In this document: one piece after another, positions 35,934 through 43,218 of the stretch
Position numbering within the stretch: the stretch's first letter is position 1
How the letters are laid out: each line of letters begins with the position of its first letter
Origin: an uncultured Lachnospiraceae bacterium
GTDB taxonomy: Bacteria; Bacillota; Clostridia; Lachnospirales; Lachnospiraceae
Direction of reading: 5' to 3'
DNA length: 64,000 nucleotides
Assembly (NCBI GenBank): GCA_950097145.1
Contig: CATNCF010000002.1
Span: 62,001 to 126,000 of the forward strand
The notes under the pieces: model-generated
Seen by the model: only the letters and a program-made list of their open reading frames with translations
The model's database searches: none
Told to the model about the DNA's origin: nothing
Made by a program: the position numbers and the translations under genes

Positions 35934-37893
35934 TGTAATGCTAAAGCAATTGGAAAGCGGAAATGTGGATGAACATTTTATCGAGTCTGCAAATCTTGTA
36001 TATGCCAGGGTATTCAAAGAGGGTGAGAGCGCCCGGAAACAGACAGCGCTTGAATTACAGAATGCGCTGTGCCAGCGGTTGAAAGAAAAAATAGGGCTTG
36101 TATTTCCAGTGTATTCTTATATTTTGCGTATAGATGCAACACCACAGTATATAGAGAACTTTCTAAAAATTATACGCAGTATTCAAAAAGGCGGACAGCT
36201 CGGATGGCAAAAAGCATATTATCTGTTCCAGCAGTTGAATCGTTTTCGTCTGCAGCACAGGGAATGCGATACGGAACATGCCCGTGGAATGCTGGGAGAA
36301 CTTTTGCAGCATGCTGTGACAAACTGTATGCTGCAGTTAAATGTTAAGAAATATCCTGTGCCATATAAGGAACGGCAAGCGGAGCGTGTGATTGTGCTGA
36401 CTGGGGAGTTTTCAAAGAAAGATGCAGAATGGATGGGCTGCGTATTGGAATGCTGTTATCAATTGCAGTGCAGATTAGGGAAAAAAGTGGTGCTTGTGAA
36501 TACGGCGGAGGCTGCTTCCAGGGCAGGAGAATTAAGCTATTTTGCGCCGGAATATGGGGAAGAAGATGATGAGCTTTGCCAACAGTCAGCGATGGAATGG
36601 AAGGGGGAAGAAATTGAATATTTTCAATGTTCAGAACTCCTTAAAGACGCAGAAAATATCAGCGATGCAGTGCAGATGCTCTTGGAATATCATCCAGGTA
36701 TGGCGCTGCATCTTGGAGACAGCAGCTTTCTTGCGGGAATTCTGGATCAATGGCTGCCGGTTCTGACTATGGGAAAAACATATGGTGCAGCAGTTGTGTC
36801 CGGCACGGAATTTCAAGTTCTGTATGAATCCAGACTTGAGATGATTCAGGAGTTTTCAGATGTGGTGGCGGATCATCAGCGGAACATTCAGAAAGAAGGG
36901 AATTTAAGGGCGAGACTTGTATTTCCAGCTTGGTATTTTGCAGCGGAGGATCGCAGTGTAAAATATTATGAGAGTGATTCTTCCGGTGAATGTGTGGAAA
37001 GGGAAAACTTTTACATTGAAAAGATGATGAAACGTGCCTGGGCAGTTTCTATAAAAATTGTAAAAGAAATAGAGAAAATCTGCAAAAAGCATCACATCCA
37101 GTATTTTGCAGACTGGGGAACATTGCTGGGAGCCGTAAGGCATCAAGGATTTGTGCCCTGGGATGATGATATTGATATTGCCATGAGACGGCAAGATTAC
37201 AATCGGTTTCTTGCCATAGCAAGGGAAGAATTGCCAGAAGGTTATTGTATCGTGGATGCCACATATGATGAAAAATGGACAAATTTAATCGCCCGGGTTT
37301 TAAATGTTCCAGACTGGAATAATTCTAAGCTGCAGCTTGATACGGATAAATTGGAGCAATTTTACGGATGCCCCTATATTGTGGGCATAGACATACAGCC
37401 TTTGGATTATATACCAAGAAACAGTGAAGAAGCAGATTTGCAGGCAGATATCCTGCAGAATGTGTTTGCGGCAGCTTATGAACTTCTGCAGAATGGCGGC
37501 GAGATTACGGAAGAAATTAAGAAGGAGCTGAACTTAATTGAAGAGGTGTGCAATTATCATTTTACAGAGGAAAGCATCCTGGTACATCAATTGTTCCGCC
37601 TTGCAAGCGCCATTTCCCAGATGTATGGAGAGGAAGACGGGGATGAAATTACGTATATGTATTCCTATGTTAAGAGAAGAAGCTACAGGCTTAGGGCAGA
37701 ATGGTATAAGGAGAGCGTGACGGCGCCTTTTGAGACGACCACTGTGGAAGTGCCGAAAGAATATGTAAAAGTTTTGGAGGCATTATATGGAGAAGGATGG
37801 AAGAGCTGTTATAAAGGGGCGTCTGCCCATGAATATCCATTCTATAAGAGTCAGCGTAAACAGTTGGAAAATGCCGGTATTTCGGTGGACTGA
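35917..37893 (+). CDS. Large LicD-domain protein
   Basis: A protein of about 658 residues. The C-terminal ~300 residues are a LicD domain (YFADWGTLLGAVRHQGFVPWDDDIDIAMRRQDY; PYIVGIDIQPLDY; ASAHEYPFYKSQRKQL) closely similar to the separate LicD encoded 4 kb upstream, so the two are paralogues. The first ~350 residues are not recognised; they contain VIVLTGEFSKKDAEWMGCVLECCYQLQCRLGKKVVLVNTAE, a possible Rossmann-like start of a GT-B domain. The gene overlaps the FkbM gene by about 17 bases. The ATG at 35917 is preferred because GAGAG is suitably placed; an ATG at 35902 has no ribosome site. Last gene of the rightward operon, convergent with the epimerase. Confidence 0.75.
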   Translation: MMDAYNVMLKQLESGNVDEHFIESANLVYARVFKEGESARKQTALELQNALCQRLKEKIGLVFPVYSYILRIDATPQYIENFLKIIRSIQKGGQLGWQKAYYLFQQLNRFRLQHRECDTEHARGMLGELLQHAVTNCMLQLNVKKYPVPYKERQAERVIVLTGEFSKKDAEWMGCVLECCYQLQCRLGKKVVLVNTAEAASRAGELSYFAPEYGEEDDELCQQSAMEWKGEEIEYFQCSELLKDAENISDAVQMLLEYHPGMALHLGDSSFLAGILDQWLPVLTMGKTYGAAVVSGTEFQVLYESRLEMIQEFSDVVADHQRNIQKEGNLRARLVFPAWYFAAEDRSVKYYESDSSGECVERENFYIEKMMKRAWAVSIKIVKEIEKICKKHHIQYFADWGTLLGAVRHQGFVPWDDDIDIAMRRQDYNRFLAIAREELPEGYCIVDATYDEKWTNLIARVLNVPDWNNSKLQLDTDKLEQFYGCPYIVGIDIQPLDYIPRNSEEADLQADILQNVFAAAYELLQNGGEITEEIKKELNLIEEVCNYHFTEESILVHQLFRLASAISQMYGEEDGDEITYMYSYVKRRSYRLRAEWYKESVTAPFETTTVEVPKEYVKVLEALYGEGWKSCYKGASAHEYPFYKSQRKQLENAGISVD

Positions 37894-37957
37894 TTGCTGG
37901 CAGGAGAGGGGGCGGATGGTGTGGAAATTGAATCCGGGATTTTGCGTAAATCCATAC

Positions 37958-38932
37958 TTACAAGTTTTTTCTGTACCAGTCTACTGCCTCCTTCAATCCG
38001 CGTTCAAAATCATATTCCGGATGATATCCCAACAACCGTTTTGCCTTTGAAATATCTGCATTGGAATGTTTGATGTCGCCAGTACGTTTTGGTCCAAAAA
38101 CAGGATCAATTTTTTTGCCAAGAATCTCACACATTTGATAGTATAAATCAATTAGGTATTCCCGGCCTCCAAAGGCAATATTATAAGCCTGTCCCGCTGC
38201 CTCATGTGGGGCTTTGCAGGCTTTCAGGTTAGCTTCAATCACATTTTCAATATATGTAAAATCTCGGCTCTGCCTGCCGTCTCCGTGAATTGTAGGCCGT
38301 TCATCGTTCAATAACAGTTTCAAGAATTTGGGTATGACTGCTGCGTATGCGCCATTGGGATCCTGCCTTCTGCCAAATACGTTAAAATAGCGTAGCCCGT
38401 AGGTATCCAGATTATATAATTTGAAATAAAGCTTTGCATATTCTTCGTCCGCACGTTTGGTAAGCGCATAGGGAGAAAGCAGATTTCCTTCTTGTCCTTC
38501 CGTCTTTGGCAGTACGGGATGATCTCCGTAGACAGAGGAGCTGGAGGCATAGATGAATTTCTTCACGTGGTTTTGCCGGGCAGCTTCCATCATATGTAAT
38601 GTACCCCGGATATTCACTTCTTCGTAATAGAGGGGCATCTCGATGCTTCGGGGCACGCTTCCCCAGGCTGCCTGATGAAGCACATAATCAACGTCTTTAC
38701 ATGCCTCCATGCAAGTGGACAAATCTGTAATATCACCTTTTATAAATGTATAATTAGCATTACTGGAAAACAGATCCACATGTTCCTGCCTGCCAGTGGA
38801 CAAATTATCCAGGCAGCGCACCTGATATCCCATATTTAAAAGGGCTTCACACAGATTAGAACCTATAAAACCAGCTCCGCCAGTTACTAAAAACAAGGCG
38901 TCTTCTGCAAATTTTATGTTATTGTATCCCAT
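37958..38932 (-). CDS. UDP-sugar C4-epimerase (WbpP/TviC-like SDR)
   Basis: A 324-residue extended short-chain dehydrogenase. The N-terminal FLVTGGAGFIGSNLCEALLNMGYQVRCLDNLSTG has GXXGXXG for NAD. YASSSSVYGDH and the PYALTKRADE Y-x-x-x-K pair are the catalytic Ser-Tyr-Lys set. The RYFNVFGRRQDPNGAYAAVIPKF block is typical of WbpP/TviC, which interconvert UDP-GlcNAc/GalNAc or their uronic acids at C4. A TviB/WbpA-like dehydrogenase is encoded on the same strand, so the pair probably makes UDP-GalNAcA. It is the last gene of the 17-kb minus-strand run and converges on the LicD gene. Confidence 0.85.
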   Translation of the reverse strand: MGYNNIKFAEDALFLVTGGAGFIGSNLCEALLNMGYQVRCLDNLSTGRQEHVDLFSSNANYTFIKGDITDLSTCMEACKDVDYVLHQAAWGSVPRSIEMPLYYEEVNIRGTLHMMEAARQNHVKKFIYASSSSVYGDHPVLPKTEGQEGNLLSPYALTKRADEEYAKLYFKLYNLDTYGLRYFNVFGRRQDPNGAYAAVIPKFLKLLLNDERPTIHGDGRQSRDFTYIENVIEANLKACKAPHEAAGQAYNIAFGGREYLIDLYYQMCEILGKKIDPVFGPKRTGDIKHSNADISKAKRLLGYHPEYDFERGLKEAVDWYRKNL

Positions 38933-39002
38933 ATGTACACCACTACCTTCTGCTATTATTTACGATATTTCTGTTCCCGATATCTTAATGTCTTTAACCT
39001 GA

Positions 39003-39971
39003 TTACGAAACATTCACAATGGTTTCTTCCTTTATCCCTTCATACATATCATTTAAGATGGTCACTACTTCTTTTACATATTCTCCCACTGCCGTTTCTT
39101 CTGACATTTGTACCCCGTATACGCCAGATTTATAGATTTCGTAGAGGGCTTCTATTTCCCCAATGGTAGGCAGCGGTGTTGTTTCCATATGTTTGAGGAT
39201 TTGTGTTGCTAGAAATACTTTAACATCATAATATTGCGCTTTTTCAATAATATATTTTTGGTATCTGGGAATATTGATAATTCCTATGTCCGTAGAGAGA
39301 TCCCCTCTGTCCACCAAAATATAGGCAACCAGCGGCAAGATCTGGTTTATATTTTTTACTGCATCTAATGTCTCTATCTTAGAAATCACTTTCATATCTT
39401 CTGCCAAAAGTGATTTTGCTTCTTTTATATTATCTGCGGATCGCACAAAAGAAAGGCCTGTATATTCCAGATGATATTTATTTGCTGTCTGAATCAATTG
39501 TTTGTCTTTTTCAAACAGGAAAGGAATATCTTTATGTATTCCTCTTACATGCACGCCTTTTCCATTAATCAAGACACCGTCAGACTTCGACAAAAATCTG
39601 ATTTTTTCATGATCCGTGCCTAGAACTTCAAATTCAAATACACTGTCATTGGCCCAAGCGGTCATACCTGGTTCCAGATAACGGTAAAAATCAGAGTAAT
39701 TAAAACATTCCTTTGGAATCGTAAATTCTTCTCCCTTTATCAGCTCCACACCATCATTAGGCAGATCTTTTGTACGCACTTTATTTCCCGGCAGATCCAT
39801 GAGAATTGCGGCTCCCGGAATCTGAGCCCGGATTTCCTCTATGCAGCCCTCTATATCCTGGATAGATCCATGAGCCCCATTAATGCGATAAATATTCTTA
39901 TCACTGTGGATTTCAGAAAGAGGGACTTCATGCAAAAGTGCTGGACCTACAGTTAAAATGAATTTTTTCAT
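39003..39971 (-). CDS. Pyruvate-kinase-like protein lacking the C-terminal domain
   Basis: A 322-residue protein with the pyruvate kinase barrel but not its ~130-residue C-terminal regulatory domain, and with a shortened B domain (about 70-142); normal pyruvate kinases have ~470 or more residues. Active-site elements remain: R29 and N31 in YRINGAHG (family RLNFSHG), K198 and E200 in ISKIET, D224 in VDRGDL, T256 in LATQILKHMETTPLPTIGE and MSEETAVG. Changes such as LMDLPGNKVRT for LLDTKGPEIRT suggest altered substrate contacts. Its start overlaps the antiporter gene by four bases. It may act on phosphoenolpyruvate in glycan synthesis or as a sensor; central glycolysis seems unlikely in this location. 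Confidence 0.75.
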   Translation of the reverse strand: MKKFILTVGPALLHEVPLSEIHSDKNIYRINGAHGSIQDIEGCIEEIRAQIPGAAILMDLPGNKVRTKDLPNDGVELIKGEEFTIPKECFNYSDFYRYLEPGMTAWANDSVFEFEVLGTDHEKIRFLSKSDGVLINGKGVHVRGIHKDIPFLFEKDKQLIQTANKYHLEYTGLSFVRSADNIKEAKSLLAEDMKVISKIETLDAVKNINQILPLVAYILVDRGDLSTDIGIINIPRYQKYIIEKAQYYDVKVFLATQILKHMETTPLPTIGEIEALYEIYKSGVYGVQMSEETAVGEYVKEVVTILNDMYEGIKEETIVNVS

Positions 39972-41245
39972 GATACATTTTCTCCTTTTGTCAAATCATT
40001 AAATATGGTTTCATCCTTTTTCTGCTGTCCTCTGAGCCAATAACCGGCAATCAGGGAAGAAAGCATGGTGGTCAAAATTAACACGGTAAAAAATTCAATG
40101 TTAATAATTCCATAGTTATACGCCACTGTGGCCAAAACAATTCCAGGGCCTCCGCGGGCATTCATGGTAATGCCAAAATTCCAGATTACGCTGCGCTTTA
40201 ACGTTGTAGTAAAAAATAACATCACAACAGTCCCGATCCACTCCAGTGTAAAAGCTACTGCAAAGAAAACAGCAAAGCGCAGCAATGATATGTTATGCAG
40301 CAGGTTTAACTGTATGCCTACTAAAGCGAAATATACAGGTACAAAAAAGGAAAATGAAAAATCTGTAATACATTTTACTTTTTCTTCTGCGTTTTTGTCT
40401 CGATTGGTTATGCTTCTAATCACATATCCTGTTAAAAAAGCAGAATACATAATATTAATTTTCAGGCAGCTTAGTACCGCTATCATTCCGAACAGACAGA
40501 TAAAACATATCTGCATGAAAGAAGAATTTTCTATCGGGATATCTATTTTTTCAAATTTTTTCCCCGCGAAGTGGACAAGGAAAAACAGTGCCAGCGTCAG
40601 AAAAATCACAATGCACATATTCCCTATATTTAATTCATCGGATAGTGCAATGTCAATTGCGGTGTTTAGCAATATCCACAGACATAAATCCTGTAATGTA
40701 GAAGCAGTCAGTACAACATTGGCAAAACGCGTATTGATAATTCCCATGTCGAAGAAAATCTTTGATATCACTGGAATAGAAGTAATTGCAATCCCGATTA
40801 TAAATACAAGTAAAAATGATACGTGATTGTGAGCTTTCCCTATAAAATAAGGTTCAAATCCATTTACAAATGCTAAACCAGCCGCCATTGGGATTACTGT
40901 TGAACCAATGAATAATGATAAAAATATCCTTGAATTTTTCTTTTGCAGATCTATTTTGGTGTTGTATCCGGAGGAAAACATTAGAAATGATAAACCAAGC
41001 TGGTAAAATATGTTTAATACTTTTCCTTCTTCGGTGAAATTATCAAATACATGTTCCATTAATTCCGGCATAACTGCTCCCAGAAAAGTTCCTCCGAACA
41101 GCATTCCGCCAATGATTTCCCCCACTACTTTCGGCGCCTGTATTTTTTCAAATAGTTTTCCTGCAATGAAAGCTCCCAGCAGCAGGCACGCCAACGCAGT
41201 CAGCGTCATGGTAATCTCATTCTCTGTAAGCGTGTCTAATTTCAT
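39968..41245 (-). CDS. CPA2-type cation/proton antiporter
   Basis: A 425-residue membrane protein with about 11-12 transmembrane helices, of the KefB/NapA type Na+/H+ or K+/H+ antiporters. Recognisable parts are the N-terminal AFIAGKLFEKIQAPKVVGEIIGGMLFGGTFLG and the middle GIAITSIPVISKIFFDMGIINTRFANVVLTASTLQDLCLWILL, whose discontinuous helix carries the ion-site aspartate. There is no C-terminal RCK/TrkA-N domain (it ends LRGQQKKDETIFNDLTKGE). It is translationally coupled to the pyruvate-kinase-like gene, a pairing I do not recognise. Substrate ion cannot be told; sulfate-linked charge balance is speculation. Confidence 0.8.
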   Translation of the reverse strand: MKLDTLTENEITMTLTALACLLLGAFIAGKLFEKIQAPKVVGEIIGGMLFGGTFLGAVMPELMEHVFDNFTEEGKVLNIFYQLGLSFLMFSSGYNTKIDLQKKNSRIFLSLFIGSTVIPMAAGLAFVNGFEPYFIGKAHNHVSFLLVFIIGIAITSIPVISKIFFDMGIINTRFANVVLTASTLQDLCLWILLNTAIDIALSDELNIGNMCIVIFLTLALFFLVHFAGKKFEKIDIPIENSSFMQICFICLFGMIAVLSCLKINIMYSAFLTGYVIRSITNRDKNAEEKVKCITDFSFSFFVPVYFALVGIQLNLLHNISLLRFAVFFAVAFTLEWIGTVVMLFFTTTLKRSVIWNFGITMNARGGPGIVLATVAYNYGIINIEFFTVLILTTMLSSLIAGYWLRGQQKKDETIFNDLTKGENVS

Positions 41246-41380
41246 AACCTATACCTCTTTTCTTAAATATTTTTTAAAAGTATAGGATGTTTAAAAATAG
41301 AAAACAAGGGTATTGGGCAGTCTTTGGCTGTCTCCTAAGAAAAAAGATAATCTTTTTCACTGTTCACAAAAATATGAAAA

Positions 41381-41638
41381 TCAGGACCTGTTTTGTATAA
41401 TTTTATAAACCCGGGAAATGCTTAAATCATACTTTCTTGCCAAATCCCTTACTTCATATTTTCCACTATAAAAGTCATCTTTTAAGCTCATGTTTCGCTG
41501 CTTCTTATCCAGCCATTCCGCATTGCCGGCTCCTGTGGGAAAGTATACTGTGGCTCCTGCCATCTGTTCCAGAACCTGTTTATAAGCGGCGTCTCCAATA
41601 ATTTCCTTTAACAGTTTCAATGCTTGTTTTGAATTCAT
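41381..41638 (-). CDS. Mor-like helix-turn-helix regulator
   Basis: An 85-residue protein: LLKEIIGDAAYKQVLEQMAGATVYFPT, then NMSLKDDFYSGKYEVRDLARKYDLSISRVYKIIQNRS. This is the layout of the Mor transcription-activator family: an N-terminal dimer strand containing YFP, and a C-terminal HTH in which DLARKYDLS is helix 2 and SRVYKII the recognition helix. The ATG at 41638 is preferred over an upstream GTG. It lies 11 bases after the ATP sulfurylase stop, inside the sulfate-activation genes, so it may regulate this cassette. Small Mor-like proteins of this kind also occur outside phages. Confidence 0.75.
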   Translation of the reverse strand: MNSKQALKLLKEIIGDAAYKQVLEQMAGATVYFPTGAGNAEWLDKKQRNMSLKDDFYSGKYEVRDLARKYDLSISRVYKIIQNRS

Positions 41639-41649
41639 CACACACCTGG

Positions 41650-42705
41650 TTATTCAATAAAAATCTTCTTGCAGCCAAGAATTGCATCAAAAATTTCCCT
41701 GCGCAGCATGATTTCGTCAGGTATCCCTTTTTCACTGATATATTTTCTGATAATGGTTCCACTTATTTCAATACGGTCAGTTTCATAATGGCTGCAATTT
41801 TTTTCACTGACTACCATGCTGCATTTCTTACAATAATATGGTTCATGAAGTAAAAGCAGGCTGATACCCAAATCATATTGTTTGGACAGTTTTCTTGCCA
41901 GTTCATGGGCGTCATAGGCTCCGTAAAAACCCCCTACGCCAGCATGATCCCGTCCAATAATAAAGTGGGTGCATCCCAGATTCCGCCTAATTATGGCATG
42001 GAAGACGGCCTCTCTGGGACCTGCATAACGCATTTGCGTTTTTAATTCTGCAATGTAAACGGAATCAGCAGGATAAAATTCTGCTGCCATTTTTTGATAC
42101 GCTGCCATTACAGCTTCCTGAGTAAAATCTCCTTTTTTCTTCCAGCCCGTAATAGGATTGATAAATAATCCGTCACATACCTCAAGTCCAATGCGCTGCA
42201 GATGTTCGTGGGCTTTATGGATAGGATTTCTGGTCTGGAATCCTACCACAGTCTCCCAGCCTTTTTCTGTAAAAACTTTTCTGGTTGCTTCCGGCTTTAG
42301 CGCATCCTCTAAAAAAGATCTGTCTATTAATCTGATTTTGCCGCCGGCTCTGCGGGGGGATCTGTTTTTCTCTTTCCTTACACCTGGGTGTTTCATATCA
42401 AGAGTACAGAATATTTTTTCAATATCTGTGTCTGATATATGATAGGTATCTTCCACTTCCATATCTGCCACATGCTTTTCATGAAAAAAAAGATGAAGGC
42501 TTTCCCCTTTTTCCACGAATAACTTTTCTGAAATATCCAATGTAACAGGAATGGTAAAAACCTGTCCGTCACAAAGGGTATAGCGTTCGATTACACTTTT
42601 GAAATCAGCCTGATTCATAAAACCTGACAGAGGGGATAAAAGCCCTGTTTCTATATTGACGATATCCTGTAATGTTTCTTCATCTATTTCAATAACGTTA
42701 TTCAT
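41650..42705 (-). CDS. sat: ATP sulfurylase (sulfate adenylyltransferase)
   Basis: A 351-residue single-chain enzyme making adenosine 5'-phosphosulfate (APS) from ATP and sulfate. Diagnostic motifs: the leader SPLSGFM at 24-30, QTRN (157-160) with HKAH (163-166) forming the sulfate and ATP site, later GRDHAGVGGFYGAYDAH, and ISGTIIRKYISEKGIPDE at the C-terminal end. It keeps the Cys pattern CKKCSMVV...CSH of zinc-binding bacterial forms. The ATG at 42705 follows GGAGAGG and overlaps cysC by eight bases; another ATG 15 bases upstream has no site. No APS or PAPS reductase gene is nearby, which argues for sulfation rather than sulfate assimilation. Confidence 0.92.
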   Translation of the reverse strand: MNNVIEIDEETLQDIVNIETGLLSPLSGFMNQADFKSVIERYTLCDGQVFTIPVTLDISEKLFVEKGESLHLFFHEKHVADMEVEDTYHISDTDIEKIFCTLDMKHPGVRKEKNRSPRRAGGKIRLIDRSFLEDALKPEATRKVFTEKGWETVVGFQTRNPIHKAHEHLQRIGLEVCDGLFINPITGWKKKGDFTQEAVMAAYQKMAAEFYPADSVYIAELKTQMRYAGPREAVFHAIIRRNLGCTHFIIGRDHAGVGGFYGAYDAHELARKLSKQYDLGISLLLLHEPYYCKKCSMVVSEKNCSHYETDRIEISGTIIRKYISEKGIPDEIMLRREIFDAILGCKKIFIE

Positions 42706-43216
42706 CGTAACCCTCTCCATATTTTGCAGCTATATAATCCTTAATCATTTGAAAAGATTCTTCTTCCGTCATCTTGTCAACTTCTATACATAGATCACAG
42801 TTCACTGGTTCATCAAATCGCTGCCCCAGTCCAACAATATCTGTTTTTCCGATATTTTCTTTATAAATACCTTTCACATCGTTTTGTATGCTGATTTGGA
42901 TATTTTTTTTCAAATAGATTTCATTATATCCAGCTATTTTACGTTTTGCTAAATTTCGCAGATGCTGGAACGGAGATATATTGCAGATAATACCAATAAT
43001 ATCATTGCGGTCTAAAAGATAAGCGCCTAATATAATCCGCTTAATATTTGCTTCTCTGTCATCATCTGTGTATCCAAGATCATTTTCAAATAATTGCCGG
43101 ACTTCATCTCCATCTAAAAGATATGTCCGATACCCTTTCTTCTTATAGAACGCTTCTAATTTTCTTCCAAGCGTTGTTTTACCAGCGCCGGAAATGCCCA
43201 TCAGCCAAATAATCAT
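42698..43216 (-). CDS. cysC: APS kinase (adenylylsulfate kinase)
   Basis: A 172-residue kinase converting APS to 3'-phosphoadenosine-5'-phosphosulfate (PAPS), the donor for sulfotransferases. P-loop GISGAGKT at residues 7-14, the LLDGDEVRQLF substrate motif, GYTDDDREANIKRI, and NDVKGIY in place of the usual RD.KGLY. It begins two bases after the stop of the 903-residue sulfotransferase-like gene and overlaps sat at its end, so all three are almost certainly one transcript. Sat then Cys C in this order gives PAPS with no route to sulfite in the window. Confidence 0.92.
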   Translation of the reverse strand: MIIWLMGISGAGKTTLGRKLEAFYKKKGYRTYLLDGDEVRQLFENDLGYTDDDREANIKRIILGAYLLDRNDIIGIICNISPFQHLRNLAKRKIAGYNEIYLKKNIQISIQNDVKGIYKENIGKTDIVGLGQRFDEPVNCDLCIEVDKMTEEESFQMIKDYIAAKYGEGYDE

Positions 43217-43218
43217 GA

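Noticed and set aside
40128-40826. 232-codon open frame on the plus strand across the antiporter gene
   Set aside because: Antisense shadow of a membrane protein; no ribosome site and no recognisable domain.
41650-43216. Sat/CysC as ordinary sulfate assimilation genes
   Set aside because: No reductase, sulfate permease or cysteine-synthesis gene is near; the neighbours are glycan genes and a sulfotransferase-like protein. It remains possible if reductases lie elsewhere.
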